A stretch of DNA of 64,000 bases, taken from positions 1,054,001 to 1,118,000 of the forward strand of contig NZ_JBBODE010000001.1 of assembly GCF_038002765.1 (NCBI RefSeq), in the 5' to 3' direction. The notes beneath the pieces were generated by a model. That model was not told the DNA's origin, ran no database searches, and saw only the letters and a list, made by a program, of their open reading frames with translations. This DNA is from Peribacillus sp. FSL H8-0477 (GTDB lineage: Bacteria; Bacillota; Bacilli; Bacillales; DSM-1321). Of the stretch, positions 26,957 to 36,581 are shown piece after piece (the first letter of the stretch is position 1; every line of letters begins with the position of its first letter). The position numbers and the translations under genes were made by a program.

Positions 26957-29518
26957 TTACAAGCCGCATTTAAGCTGTGCGCCGCAATTAGTACATGTAT
27001 TACAGCCGCCCATTTCTTTAATCTCGCCTTTGCGGCAGACTGGGCAGGTATTGCCGACTTCAGAACCAATTGTCACATTAGTAGAACGTAATTCATTAAT
27101 CGTATCGACAAGGACAACTTTTTTCTTTTCTTCAACTACAGACTCTTCCTTTGTATCAGAGAAAACATTTTCTTCTGCTTTTAACGTCAGCACCTGACTG
27201 TCACGGCTACCATCTACATAGACAGTACCGCCTTTCGCTCCGCCTTTGTATAGACGCTGGTATACCTGTTCAACTTGTTCTACGGTATAGCCCTTTGGCG
27301 CATTAACCGTTTTACTAATAGAACTGTCAATCCAGCGTTGAATGATACATTGAACATCAGCATGTGCTTCTGGTGATAATTCCATTGAAGATACGAACCA
27401 TTCAGGAAGCTTATTAGGATCTGTTTCTGGATGTTGATCCAAGTATTCTTGAACAATATCTGCTTTTACTTCAATGAATTTTCCTAAGCGGCCGCTGCGG
27501 AAATACGTAAAGGAGAAGTATGGCTCAAGACCTGTTGAAACACCAACCATTGTTCCGGTACTGCCTGTAGGGGCAACCGTTAATAAATGGGAATTCCGAA
27601 TTCCATGTTCAAGAATGCTGTCACGGATATCTTCAGGCATTTTTTTCATAAAGCCTGTATTGATAAACCGATTACGCAGCTCTGCTTCTTCTGTATCACT
27701 TTCACTTGTTAAGAATGGGAAACTACCCTTTTCTTCTGCAAGCTTAACAGATGTGCGGTACGCTGTTTCAGCGATCGTTTCAAACACTTTATCTACCAGC
27801 ATATTGCCTGCTTCAGAACCATATTCCGTTTCACAATAAATAAGCAGATCATGAAGACCCATTACACCTAGTCCAACACGTCGTTCTCCTAATGCTTGGT
27901 GTTTGTTTTCTGCTAAGAAGTAAGGCGTGGCATCGATGACATTATCCTGCATCCTGACTCCAACCTCAACCGTTTGTTTCAATTTCTCAAAGTTCACGGT
28001 TTTACTCTCTTTGTCAGCCATTTCTGCAAGATTGACCGCAGCAAGATTACACACTGAATAAGGTGCTAGAGGCTGTTCTCCACAAGGGTTTGTTGCCACT
28101 ACTTGCTGACCGTATGCTTTCGCATTCGTCATGTCATTCGCATTATCAATAAAGAAAATACCAGGCTCTGCTGAATAGGTCGCACAAATATTAATTAAGT
28201 TCCAAAGTTCTTTAGCTTTGATGGTACGATATACACGGACTTTATGGCCGAGTTTTTCCCACTCACGAACATCGCCGATTTTATGCCATTCTTCATTATA
28301 AATCTTCATTTCCTCAGCATCGTAAGATTCTACATCTGGGAATCGCAGATCATACGTCCCGTCATTTTCGACAGCTTCCATGAATTCCTTGGTCAGACAG
28401 ATTGAAATATTAGCCCCTGTTAGGAAATCCGGATTATGAACTGTATAAGTACCGCCAGTTTCTAAACGTTCCTCGGCATCATGAATGATTTTTTCATTAA
28501 ATCCACCCAACCCTGGAATTTGTTTATAGTTTAAAATCCCTTGATACATGGCCTCTTCTTGTTCAGTCAGCGGCGTAAATTTCAATTTATCGCTCGCATG
28601 TTTTTTAATCTTTGGATCTTTTGTATTCGCCATTAAGAAACGGAGAATTCGTGGATTTTGCATTTTAGAGATGATGAACTCAGCAATATCAGGATGCCAA
28701 TCCGTCAGCATAATCATTTGTGCTCCACGACGGCTTCCGCCTTGTTCCACTAGATGTGTCAGCTTAGCAATATCATCGAGCCATGAAACCGACCCGGAAG
28801 ATTTACCATTAACACCTTTAGCAAGCGTATTCCTTGGGCGGAGCGTTGACCCGTTTGTGCCGACACCGCCTCCACGGCTCATAATTTCCATGACTTGTTT
28901 ACGGTGTTCAGAGATTCCTTCTCTTGAATCAGCTACGAAAGGCATAACATAACAATTAAAATACGTAACATCCGTTTCTGCACCAGCTCCATACAGGACC
29001 CTTCCAGCAGGAACAAAGTTCAAGTCAGCAAGTTCATTATAGAACTTTTCAAACCATTCTTGACGTTTTGCTTCTGTCGTTTCAACAGAGGCTAGTCCTG
29101 TTGCATTTCTTTTGGCTATTTGTTCATAGTAAATTTCAAGCGGCTTTTCAATAACATCAAGTGGGCGGTTAACGATTCCTGTTTCTAACTCTTCTTGGGT
29201 ATCTAGTGCACCGAGGAATTCTTTTTCCACTAATACCTGTGCGCGTTTGCTTTCCCAATCAATATTTACAATGTATCCAAGTCCTCTTGCTGGGAATTTC
29301 GGATCTTCCTTAATGGTTAAAACGACAAAATCACCAATAGAGAGTGTAATTTTTTCTGTATCTTTAAACGAGTAACGGTCAATCATTACTAGTCTTGAAA
29401 CACCTTTATGAGTCATATTCATTTCTGGGGTAATTGGATGGACCTGAGGAAATAGTGAAATATCCTTATTTAAACTTTCTACATTCAGGCTTATTTCTTT
29501 TTGTACAACAACGGACAT
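26957..29518 (-). CDS. nrdJ: Class II (adenosylcobalamin-dependent) ribonucleotide reductase
   Basis: The enzyme reduces ribonucleotides to deoxyribonucleotides using B12 as radical generator, independent of oxygen. The 853 residues start MSVVVQKEISLN, 8 bases after GGAG; an ATG seven codons earlier overlaps that site. Visible are the substrate/active-site segments RGGGVGTNGSTLRPRN, ANISICLT, NPCGEQPLAPYSVCNL and APTGSTGTMVGVSTG. A C-terminal zinc-ribbon has CPVCRKGEIKEMGGCNTCTNCGAQLKC, typical of NrdJ. It stands alone in its unit. Tandem NrdR-box-like sites lie upstream; I see no cobalamin riboswitch. B. subtilis has only the class Ib enzyme, so this gene is accessory relative to it. Confidence 0.94.
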   Translation of the reverse strand: MSVVVQKEISLNVESLNKDISLFPQVHPITPEMNMTHKGVSRLVMIDRYSFKDTEKITLSIGDFVVLTIKEDPKFPARGLGYIVNIDWESKRAQVLVEKEFLGALDTQEELETGIVNRPLDVIEKPLEIYYEQIAKRNATGLASVETTEAKRQEWFEKFYNELADLNFVPAGRVLYGAGAETDVTYFNCYVMPFVADSREGISEHRKQVMEIMSRGGGVGTNGSTLRPRNTLAKGVNGKSSGSVSWLDDIAKLTHLVEQGGSRRGAQMIMLTDWHPDIAEFIISKMQNPRILRFLMANTKDPKIKKHASDKLKFTPLTEQEEAMYQGILNYKQIPGLGGFNEKIIHDAEERLETGGTYTVHNPDFLTGANISICLTKEFMEAVENDGTYDLRFPDVESYDAEEMKIYNEEWHKIGDVREWEKLGHKVRVYRTIKAKELWNLINICATYSAEPGIFFIDNANDMTNAKAYGQQVVATNPCGEQPLAPYSVCNLAAVNLAEMADKESKTVNFEKLKQTVEVGVRMQDNVIDATPYFLAENKHQALGERRVGLGVMGLHDLLIYCETEYGSEAGNMLVDKVFETIAETAYRTSVKLAEEKGSFPFLTSESDTEEAELRNRFINTGFMKKMPEDIRDSILEHGIRNSHLLTVAPTGSTGTMVGVSTGLEPYFSFTYFRSGRLGKFIEVKADIVQEYLDQHPETDPNKLPEWFVSSMELSPEAHADVQCIIQRWIDSSISKTVNAPKGYTVEQVEQVYQRLYKGGAKGGTVYVDGSRDSQVLTLKAEENVFSDTKEESVVEEKKKVVLVDTINELRSTNVTIGSEVGNTCPVCRKGEIKEMGGCNTCTNCGAQLKCGL

Positions 29519-29646
29519 GTTTCCCTCTCCTTTTATCAAAATATCGACTTTTATCTACTTTCTAATGCTCGATATCTATACGTAAGTTCATTAGTTGGTT
29601 CTCGTTTAGTAAAGTACCCTCAATTTATCATACAAAACTCTTTTAA

Positions 29647-29693
29647 TCAATATATAGTATAGAAAATATTTACACAACCACTACATCTTGTGT
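29647..29693 (-). promoter_or_regulatory. Probable tandem NrdR boxes upstream of nrdJ
   Basis: The 16-mer CCACTACATCTTGTGT (29678-29693) matches 13 of 16 positions of the NrdR box ACACWATATATWGTGT as I know it. A weaker copy TCAATATATAGTATAG (29647-29662) matches 10 of 16. The starts are 31 bases apart, the spacing expected for paired NrdR boxes. On the minus strand TTGTGT and TATATT, 17 bases apart, overlap them as a promoter candidate. The rest of the 29519-30009 gap shows only the lipM terminator. Confidence 0.6.
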
Positions 29694-29949
29694 AGACTTC
29701 GGACATAGATTTTTTTTGTCAAACAACAAACTACTTAAATTAAGTAGAAAAAGCGAGAATATTATCGAATTTCATTTGTTTTTTGGCGAATTTCAATCAT
29801 TTTAAGGCTTGCATTATTTCAGAGTCAGGCCAATCCTTTCATACCAAAGGAAAGACTCATAATGAAAAAAAGTGCAAAAAAAAATATATGTCTATTAAAC
29901 TACTTGCTTTTCTGTTTTTCTCCTGTTAAAGACAAGCAGTAGTCAACAG

Positions 29950-30008
29950 AAAAAAAAGCGACGGAAGTCTTATACTGAACTGTTGTCCAGATTTAGCCAA
30001 CCGTCTGC
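29950..30008 (-). terminator. Probable terminator of lipM
   Basis: GCAGACGG and CCGTCGC flank a large loop just after the lipM stop and are followed on the minus strand by TTTTTTTTC. The stem is imperfect. Confidence 0.5.
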
Positions 30009-30009
30009 T

Positions 30010-30846
30010 TTATCTCATGAAATTCCAATCATCTGATTCATATTTTTCTTTTGCCAGTCTTTTCACTTCTTGATCCTGCTCCGCGGTAAGCTGATAGGAC
30101 ACAAGATTCACGCCCAAACCTTCAGCAAATCCCGCTTTAAAGGCTGCCTTTGCTTCGATAAGAGATATTGTTCTATCGGCAATATCATTCATTGCGACCG
30201 CTTTATCGTTAAACTTCTTCATCATTCGCGCTTTATCTTGCTCGTTTGTGAAATTAAATAAACTAAAAAGCTTTTCTTCCTCCAGCTCCAGTAAAATCGA
30301 GCCATGTTGGAGAATGACGCCTTTTTGTCTCGTTTGAGCACTTCCAGCTACCTTTCGCCCTTCAACGACAAGCTCATACCAGCTTGAAGCATCAAAACAG
30401 ACTGCCGATTGCGGAGCCTTTAAGGCCTGTACTTCTACCTCGGTCTGAGGGACTGCAAAATAGGCTTCCATCCCTAGATTTTGAAATCCTTTTAAAATTC
30501 CTTCAGAAATAACCCGGTAAGCTTCTGTAACATTCTTAGGCATATCGGGATATTCTTCTGTCACGATGACACTATACGTTAACTCATGTTCATGTAAAAC
30601 CGATCTGCCGCCTGTCGGTCTTCTCACAAAGCCAAGACCGCGCTCGCTTACTTCTTTTAAATTTATTTCTTTCTCAGCACGCTGAAAATACCCAATAGAC
30701 AAAGTCGCCGGTTCCCAAGTATAAAACCGAATAATCGGAGGGATACTGCCCTCACTATGCCAATTAAGAAGGGCTTCATCAAGTGCCATATTGTAGCTTG
30801 GAGAACAAGCTCCCGAATCAATAAATGCCCAAGTATTGTTTTTCAT
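30010..30846 (-). CDS. lipM: Octanoyltransferase LipM
   Basis: LipM moves octanoate from acyl carrier protein to the H-protein GcvH, the entry step of lipoate synthesis in Bacillus. The 278 residues show the BPL/LplA fold with [20 protein letters not shown] and the catalytic Cys150 in [13 protein letters not shown]. Lipoyl-GcvH is needed by the glycine cleavage enzymes encoded a few kilobases away (gcvPB-gcvT), a sensible neighbourhood also seen in B. subtilis. Confidence 0.95.
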   Translation of the reverse strand: MKNNTWAFIDSGACSPSYNMALDEALLNWHSEGSIPPIIRFYTWEPATLSIGYFQRAEKEINLKEVSERGLGFVRRPTGGRSVLHEHELTYSVIVTEEYPDMPKNVTEAYRVISEGILKGFQNLGMEAYFAVPQTEVEVQALKAPQSAVCFDASSWYELVVEGRKVAGSAQTRQKGVILQHGSILLELEEEKLFSLFNFTNEQDKARMMKKFNDKAVAMNDIADRTISLIEAKAAFKAGFAEGLGVNLVSYQLTAEQDQEVKRLAKEKYESDDWNFMR

Positions 30847-30959
30847 AAAAAACCCACTTTACCAAGGATTTAATCTTCAGTAGTTTAACAAATATTGCTG
30901 AATAAAAAAAGGAAACCGATTCGGAACAAATAAGAAGGAGCCAAGCTGATAAATTCTTT

Positions 30960-30988
30960 TTGATTATCTCCTTGGACAATTATATAAT
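30960..30988 (+). promoter_or_regulatory. SigA promoter of yqhL
   Basis: TTGATT (30960-30965) and TATAAT (30983-30988) with a 17-base spacer; the start codon of yqhL is 44 bases downstream. Confidence 0.75.
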
Positions 30989-31031
30989 ATAGGATGAACA
31001 ATTGTTTCATCATGAAAGGGGTTTATTATCT

Positions 31032-31412
31032 GTGAGTTGGTATGTAATTATTATTATTCTTATTGCCATTATTGGGTATTCCGTATTCAATTTTGTCAGT
31101 CAAAAGCGTCAAGTCAAAACCCTTACCCAAGAAGAGTTTGTTGAAGGGTACCGTAAAGCGCAGCTTATCGATGTACGGGAAGGCAATGAGTTTGAAGCAG
31201 GTCATATCCTTGGAGCAAGAAATATTCCATTGACTCAGCTAAAAACCCGCCAGCAGGAACTGCGTAAAGACAAACCCGTTTACTTATATTGCCAAAGTGG
31301 TATGCGCAGCGGTCGAGCCGCTCAAATGCTGCACCGTCAAGGGTACCGTGAATTGTATCAGCTTAAAGGCGGCTTTAAGCAATGGACAGGCAAAATGAAA
31401 TCCGGCAAATAA
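31032..31412 (+). CDS. yqhL: Membrane-anchored rhodanese YqhL
   Basis: 126 residues: one N-terminal membrane helix (WYVIIIILIAIIGYSVFNFV) and a rhodanese domain with the active-site loop CQSGMRSGRA, cysteine included, so it should be a competent sulfurtransferase or persulfide-handling enzyme. Start GTG at 31032 is chosen with AAAGGGG about 10 bases upstream; an in-frame TTG at 31002 would add residues before the ribosome-binding site. Divergent from lipM. Confidence 0.9.
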   Translation: MSWYVIIIILIAIIGYSVFNFVSQKRQVKTLTQEEFVEGYRKAQLIDVREGNEFEAGHILGARNIPLTQLKTRQQELRKDKPVYLYCQSGMRSGRAAQMLHRQGYRELYQLKGGFKQWTGKMKSGK

Positions 31413-31440
31413 GAATCCACACTCCTGTGGATTCTTTTTT
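31411..31440 (+). terminator. Terminator of yqhL, shared with the HAD gene
   Basis: AAGAATCCACA and TGTGGATTCTT, loop CTCC, followed by TTTT. It reaches the stop codon of the convergent HAD gene. Confidence 0.9.
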
Positions 31441-32095
31441 ATCTTGAAGGATATATGAGTTCTTTTAGTTCCAATAAATCATCTATTACAAAATCTGCCT
31501 CAGCAAGTTCTTCTTTTCGTGCAAAATCAAAATTACATCCTATTGAAACAAATCCATTTTCTTTAGCTGCATGTATATCAGATAGACGATCTCCAACTAC
31601 TGCTGCTTTATCTATCTTATACTTCTGGATAATCGTCTTAACTAAATCAGCTTTATCCAATGTTTGTATCTGTTGAATACTAAATGTTTCCGTTACCCAT
31701 CTGTCCAACTGGTAGTAGTTTACAATTGCTTCAAGATATTCGATTAATCCATTGCTTGCTATGTATATCGAACACCCCTTCTCTTTTAGATAATCAAAAA
31801 TTTCTTCTACATTCGGATATAACGCACCATGACCACTTCTTATATTCTCCATTAATCTTGCAAGAAAAAAGTCATTCATTTTTTCTCTTATCTCCGTATC
31901 GTGATTCGGTAACAAAGCTTCCCATACCTTTGGCAAAGGTACACCCATGATCTCGCGGTACGTATCAATAGGGGTTACCGCCTCCCATTGGTTTAAAGAC
32001 CGTAAATAGGTAAACGTATCTTCAAGTGATATTTCTAAAATTTTATCTGTCTGAAATAGTGTCCCATCCATATCAAAGATTAGTGATTGATTCAT
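31439..32095 (-). CDS. HAD-superfamily phosphatase
   Basis: 218 residues with HAD motif I FDMDGTLFQ at the N-terminus (nucleophile Asp8), motif II IASNG, motif III lysine region KADLVKTII, and motif IV VVGDRLSDIHAAK. A helical C1 cap lies between motifs I and II, as in phosphoglycolate phosphatase/beta-phosphoglucomutase-like enzymes. The substrate is not identifiable. It lies between gcvPB and yqhL, transcribed in the gcv direction but separated by the gcv terminator. Confidence 0.85.
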   Translation of the reverse strand: MNQSLIFDMDGTLFQTDKILEISLEDTFTYLRSLNQWEAVTPIDTYREIMGVPLPKVWEALLPNHDTEIREKMNDFFLARLMENIRSGHGALYPNVEEIFDYLKEKGCSIYIASNGLIEYLEAIVNYYQLDRWVTETFSIQQIQTLDKADLVKTIIQKYKIDKAAVVGDRLSDIHAAKENGFVSIGCNFDFARKEELAEADFVIDDLLELKELIYPSR

Positions 32096-32110
32096 ATTCT
32101 CTCTCCTTTA

Positions 32111-32154
32111 AAAAGAAAAAGCAGTGGAGTTTCATCAGAGAAACCCACTGCTTT
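32111..32154 (-). terminator. Terminator of the gcv operon
   Basis: AAAGCAGTGG (32118-32127) pairs with CCACTGCTTT (32145-32154) with an inner TTTC/GAAA pairing; on the minus strand TTCTTTTT follows. Confidence 0.88.
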
Positions 32155-32160
32155 ATAAGC

Positions 32161-33621
32161 TTACTGTTTTTGAAAACGCAAGACAGGCTTTCTAGCCGCC
32201 AGCGTCTCATCTAAGCGTTTAATAACCGTTGTATGCGGTGCTTCTTGAACAATTTCAGGATTATCTTCGGCTTCTTTAGCAATCTGAATCATCGCATCGA
32301 TAAACGCATCGAGGGTTTCCTTCGATTCTGTTTCTGTCGGCTCAATCATCATGGCTTCCTCCACATTTAAGGGGAAATAGATAGTCGGCGGATGATAGCC
32401 GAAATCAAGCAGTCTCTTAGCGATATCGAGGGTTCGAACACCCAGCTTTTTCTGGCGTCTGCCGCTTAAGACAAATTCATGCTTACAGTGCCGGTCGTAC
32501 GGTAAATCATAGTACGCTGATAGCCTGCGCATCATGTAGTTAGCGTTGATGACCGCGTTTTCCGTAACAGCCTTTAAACCATCCGGACCCATAGAACGAA
32601 TATAGGTATATGCCCTGACATTTATGCCGAAATTCCCATAATACGGTTTAACACGGCCGATTGATTCTGGACGGTCATAATCAAGAAAATATCTTCCCTC
32701 TTTTTCTGAAACAATAGGTTTTGGCAGAAAACGGATCAACTCGTTTTTCACGCCCACAGGACCAGATCCTGGTCCTCCGCCGCCGTGCGGGCCAGTAAAT
32801 GTTTTATGAAGATTTAAATGGACAACATCAAAGCCCATATCTCCTGGTCTTGCTTTAGATAAAACTGCATTAAGATTGGCTCCATCATAGTAAAGCTTCC
32901 CGCCAGCTTGATGGATCACTTCAGCCATTTCAAGGATATTTTCTTCAAAGAGTCCTAGTGTATTTGGATTGGTCAGCATTAATGCAGCTGTGTCCTCCCC
33001 AACAACTCGTTTCAAGTCATCAATATCGACCAGTCCATGTTCATTCGATTTGACGGTAACTGTTTCGAATCCAGCAACAGTCGCGGAAGCTGGGTTCGTA
33101 CCATGCGCTGAATCGGGAACAATAACCTTCGTACGCTGCATATCCCCATTGCTTTCATGATACGCTCGAATCATCATCAATCCTGTCCACTCGCCATGAG
33201 CACCAGCAGCAGGTTGAAGCGTTACTTGATCCATTCCCGTAATTTCAATTAAATGCTCTTGTAAATCGTACATTAGTCCAAGAGCTCCTTGAACAGTGTT
33301 TTCATCTTGATAAGGATGGATATGGGCAAAGCCATTGATCCGAGCAACGTTTTCATTAATTTTCGGATTGTATTTCATGGTACAAGAGCCTAGCGGATAA
33401 AAGCCTGAGTCCACTCCATGATTCCGTTTTGAAAGAGCAGTATAGTGACGCATAATATCCAGTTCGCTAACCTCAGGCAGCTCTGCAGCTTCCTCACGTA
33501 TATAGTCATCTGGCAGAAGCTCGGAAAGTGCTATTTCTTCAATTTCTATTTCCGGCAGGCTGTAACCGATGCGGCCGGGCGTACTGATTTCAAAGATTAA
33601 CGCTTGATCTTGGTTATTCAT
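32161..33621 (-). CDS. gcvPB: Glycine dehydrogenase (P-protein) subunit 2
   Basis: The PLP-binding half of the split P-protein, which decarboxylates glycine and passes the aminomethyl group to lipoyl-GcvH. The 486 residues contain the PLP lysine in [20 protein letters not shown], and [12 protein letters not shown]. The glycine-rich loop after the lysine is typical. Its ATG overlaps the gcvPA stop by 4 bases. The two-gene P-protein is normal in Bacillus. Confidence 0.97.
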   Translation of the reverse strand: MNNQDQALIFEISTPGRIGYSLPEIEIEEIALSELLPDDYIREEAAELPEVSELDIMRHYTALSKRNHGVDSGFYPLGSCTMKYNPKINENVARINGFAHIHPYQDENTVQGALGLMYDLQEHLIEITGMDQVTLQPAAGAHGEWTGLMMIRAYHESNGDMQRTKVIVPDSAHGTNPASATVAGFETVTVKSNEHGLVDIDDLKRVVGEDTAALMLTNPNTLGLFEENILEMAEVIHQAGGKLYYDGANLNAVLSKARPGDMGFDVVHLNLHKTFTGPHGGGGPGSGPVGVKNELIRFLPKPIVSEKEGRYFLDYDRPESIGRVKPYYGNFGINVRAYTYIRSMGPDGLKAVTENAVINANYMMRRLSAYYDLPYDRHCKHEFVLSGRRQKKLGVRTLDIAKRLLDFGYHPPTIYFPLNVEEAMMIEPTETESKETLDAFIDAMIQIAKEAEDNPEIVQEAPHTTVIKRLDETLAARKPVLRFQKQ

Positions 33622-34961
33622 TGCATTTCCCCCACTTCTGCTGCAAAGGTGTCTATTTCTTCTTTCGTCCGCAGCTCCGTCACCGCGACTAACATATGAT
33701 CCGTTAATTCCGGATAAAAACGGCCTAAGTCTAACCCGCCGAGCATTCCTTTTTCAAAAAGAGCATCATTACATTGTTTAAACGGTACAGGAAGTTTTAT
33801 GACGAATTCATTAAATGAAGCACCATCAAAAACGATATCGATTCCTTTTTTCTGGAAGGCTTTTTTGGCATAATGAGCCTTTTGGATATTCTGCATGGCC
33901 ATTTCTTTCACACCATTTTTTCCTAAAGCGGTCATGGCTACAGAGGCAGCCAGGGCATTTAAGGCTTGATTTGAACAAATATTAGACGTCGCCTTATCAC
34001 GACGAATATGCTGTTCACGTGCTTGAAGGGTCAAAACAAACCCTCGTTTTCCATTTTCATCAACGGTTTGCCCGACAAGACGTCCGGGTACTTTTCGCAG
34101 CAGCTTATTGGTAACGGCAAAATATCCGCAATGCGGTCCGCCAAAGGCTGTTGCTATTCCAAACGGCTGTGCATCACCTGCCACAATATCCGCACCTAGT
34201 TTGCCTGGCGGTGTTAATACACCTAGCGCCAGTGGGTTGCTCGATACAATCATCATGGCTTTCTGTTCATGTACCACCTGTTCAATTTCCTTAAGGAGTT
34301 CAATTCTTCCAAAGAAGTTTGGATATTGGACGATTACTCCAGCTACGTCTTCACTCATCAAATTCTTTAACTCATCAAGATCTGTGGTCCCATTTGTATG
34401 CGGAATTTCTACGACCTCAACATTTCGTCCCAACGCATAGGCAGCAATTACCTCTCTTGACTCCGGATGCACAGTCGTAGAAACAAGAAGCTTCTGCCTT
34501 CTTGTATGACCAACGCTTAGCATAGCTGCCTCCGCAAGTGCTGTCCCACCGTCGTACATGGATGAATTTGCTACATCCATACCTGTTAATTCACAGATCA
34601 TGCTTTGAAATTCAAAGATTGCTTGCAGCTCCCCTTGAGAGATTTCTGGCTGGTAAGGCGTATACGCTGTATAAAACTCTGAACGAGAAATGACATGATC
34701 AACAATAATCGGAGCATAATGATCATACACACCTGCACCTAAAAACGATGTATACTGTTTTAAATCAGCATTTTTAGCAGCAAGAGTGCTCAACTCCTTC
34801 AATAAAGCGGATTCAGATTTTGCGGGTTTAATCTTATACTCGCCTTTAAAGCGTACCTTTTCGGGAATATCACTAAATAATTCATCTACGGTTGTTACGC
34901 CTATTGCAGCCAGCATCTCCGTTTTATCTTGTTCGGTCATCGGTAAGTAGCGGTGCTTCAT
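33618..34961 (-). CDS. gcvPA: Glycine dehydrogenase (P-protein) subunit 1
   Basis: The N-terminal half of the split P-protein. The 447 residues include the family N-terminus [34 protein letters not shown] and the segment [13 protein letters not shown]. It pairs with GcvPB to form the alpha2beta2 decarboxylase. It starts 17 bases after gcvT stops and overlaps gcvPB by 4 bases. Confidence 0.97.
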   Translation of the reverse strand: MKHRYLPMTEQDKTEMLAAIGVTTVDELFSDIPEKVRFKGEYKIKPAKSESALLKELSTLAAKNADLKQYTSFLGAGVYDHYAPIIVDHVISRSEFYTAYTPYQPEISQGELQAIFEFQSMICELTGMDVANSSMYDGGTALAEAAMLSVGHTRRQKLLVSTTVHPESREVIAAYALGRNVEVVEIPHTNGTTDLDELKNLMSEDVAGVIVQYPNFFGRIELLKEIEQVVHEQKAMMIVSSNPLALGVLTPPGKLGADIVAGDAQPFGIATAFGGPHCGYFAVTNKLLRKVPGRLVGQTVDENGKRGFVLTLQAREQHIRRDKATSNICSNQALNALAASVAMTALGKNGVKEMAMQNIQKAHYAKKAFQKKGIDIVFDGASFNEFVIKLPVPFKQCNDALFEKGMLGGLDLGRFYPELTDHMLVAVTELRTKEEIDTFAAEVGEMQ

Positions 34962-34977
34962 ATGTAATCAATCCCCT

Positions 34978-36084
34978 CTAGTTTTTCTGCCTTTTATAAA
35001 ATGGCGTTGCCACAACTATTGCTTTTAATCGTTTAGAACGGATTTCAACCTCTACCTCTGTACCGACTTCAGCAAATTCTTTTTTCACCAGCACTAATCC
35101 AACATTTTTTTTGAGTGTCGGTGACTGTGTACCAGTAGTTACTTCACCAATCAGATCGTCTCCGCTAAAAACAGCATATCCGTGTCTTGGAATTCCTCGA
35201 TCAATCATCTCGATTCCGACCAGCTTCCGTTTAGCACCATTTTCTTTTTGAGAGGCTAGAACGGCTTTGCCGAAAAAGTCTTCCTCTTTATTTGTCTTAA
35301 CAGCGAAACCGATCCCCGCTTCGATTGGAGTAATATCTGCAGACAGCTCTTGACCGTATAACGGCAGTCCTGCCTCAAAACGAAGCGTGTCACGTGCACC
35401 TAGGCCAATCGGCAGAAGACCCTCATTCTCTCCTGCTGACAAAATCATTTGCCAAAGCATGGGAGCATCATCACGATTACAATAAATTTCAAAACCATCT
35501 TCCCCTGTGTAACCGGTCCTAGAAACCATTACTTTTTTTCCATTTAAATCAATATTTTCTTTAAAAGTAAAAAAACTAATTTCACTTACATCTGTATCTC
35601 CTGCAAGTTTTTGCAGAATGGATTCTGCAAGCGGCCCCTGTAGTGCCAGTAACGCAATATCAGCTGACTTATTTGTCAGTTCCACATCCTGACTCAGGTT
35701 TTGCTGCATCCACTGAAAGTCTTTTTCTATATTAGAGGCATTTACTACGACCAAATAATCATCTGCCGCTTTTTTATAAATCAGTAAATCATCAATCGTG
35801 CCGCCATTCTCATAGCACATCGCACTATATTGAGCACGGCCGTCTGTCAGCTTCTGTACGTCATTCGTCATTATTTTCTGTAAAAAGGACAAGCTTCCAG
35901 GTCCTTTAACTTCGATCTCACCCATATGCGATACATCAAATAATCCAGCTTTCGTCCGCACAGTTTCATGTTCATTTTTAATACCTGAAAATTGAACAGG
36001 AAGTTCCCAGCCGCCAAAATCAATGGTCTTTCCATTACTTGCAGCATACTCATCAAATAAAGCCGTACGTTTTAAATTAGTCAA
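34978..36084 (-). CDS. gcvT: Aminomethyltransferase (glycine cleavage T-protein)
   Basis: The T-protein releases ammonia from the aminomethyl-lipoyl intermediate and forms 5,10-methylene-tetrahydrofolate. The 368 residues show [22 protein letters not shown] at the N-terminus with the [10 protein letters not shown] segment, and [26 protein letters not shown] in the C-terminal barrel. First gene of gcvT-gcvPA-gcvPB, directly behind a tandem glycine riboswitch and its expression-platform hairpin. Confidence 0.97.
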   Translation of the reverse strand: MTNLKRTALFDEYAASNGKTIDFGGWELPVQFSGIKNEHETVRTKAGLFDVSHMGEIEVKGPGSLSFLQKIMTNDVQKLTDGRAQYSAMCYENGGTIDDLLIYKKAADDYLVVVNASNIEKDFQWMQQNLSQDVELTNKSADIALLALQGPLAESILQKLAGDTDVSEISFFTFKENIDLNGKKVMVSRTGYTGEDGFEIYCNRDDAPMLWQMILSAGENEGLLPIGLGARDTLRFEAGLPLYGQELSADITPIEAGIGFAVKTNKEEDFFGKAVLASQKENGAKRKLVGIEMIDRGIPRHGYAVFSGDDLIGEVTTGTQSPTLKKNVGLVLVKKEFAEVGTEVEVEIRSKRLKAIVVATPFYKRQKN

Positions 36085-36130
36085 AAAAATCCCTCCCCTT
36101 GAGTTTTAGGTATCGCTTTAAGAACACACA

Positions 36131-36170
36131 AAAAAGGACAGAGAAGCCCGCTTGAGCTTTTTCTCTGTCC
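36131..36170 (-). terminator. Riboswitch-controlled terminator upstream of gcvT
   Basis: GGACAGAGAA (36136-36145) pairs perfectly with TTCTCTGTCC (36161-36170); on the minus strand TTTTTT follows. It sits directly after the second glycine aptamer and should be the off-state structure. Confidence 0.9.
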
Positions 36171-36171
36171 T

Positions 36172-36338
36172 GAAACCTGAAAGTTTTGCCTTAGAAAGGT
36201 TTTCCCCTTTGGTGGTCACGGTTCAGCCCGTAACACTCTCCAGAGTTGCGTCCAACAAGAGTTCATTTGCCTGAGAGATTCACTGCTAAGCTTGCTCCTT
36301 CGGCGCTACATGACGTAGTCTCTCCCCTTGTCTTCATC
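36172..36338 (-). promoter_or_regulatory. Tandem glycine riboswitch
   Basis: On the minus strand the first aptamer carries GGGGAGAGAC, GCCGAAGGAGCAA and CTCTCAGGCAAA. The second carries ACTCTGGAGAG, GACCACCAAAGGGGAAA, then AAAACTTTCAGG. This is the classic gcvT-type two-aptamer glycine sensor followed by a terminator (36131-36170). In Bacillus, glycine binding prevents termination and turns on the cleavage operon. The 36339-36581 remainder is the divergent promoter region with yqhH. Confidence 0.95.
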
Positions 36339-36581
36339 CGCATATAATATTTTTCCTAAAATGGTACATAGTAAGGGAATAACTTCAATTCGTTTAGTAA
36401 AGTAGTTTGAATTAATAGATAACAATTGAGATACTCCCATCCTACCATTAAGTCTATTTTTTATGCAATCATTTTCTGACTAAAAAGCATACACAAGTGA
36501 ACGAAATCATAACTCATCTTTATAACGTTCGCTTTTAATGAACATATACAAAAAATCCTAGAAAAAAAGAGGATGAAAACG

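Noticed and set aside
29519-30009. Cobalamin riboswitch upstream of nrdJ
   Set aside because: I looked for the B12-box core and its stems and did not find them.
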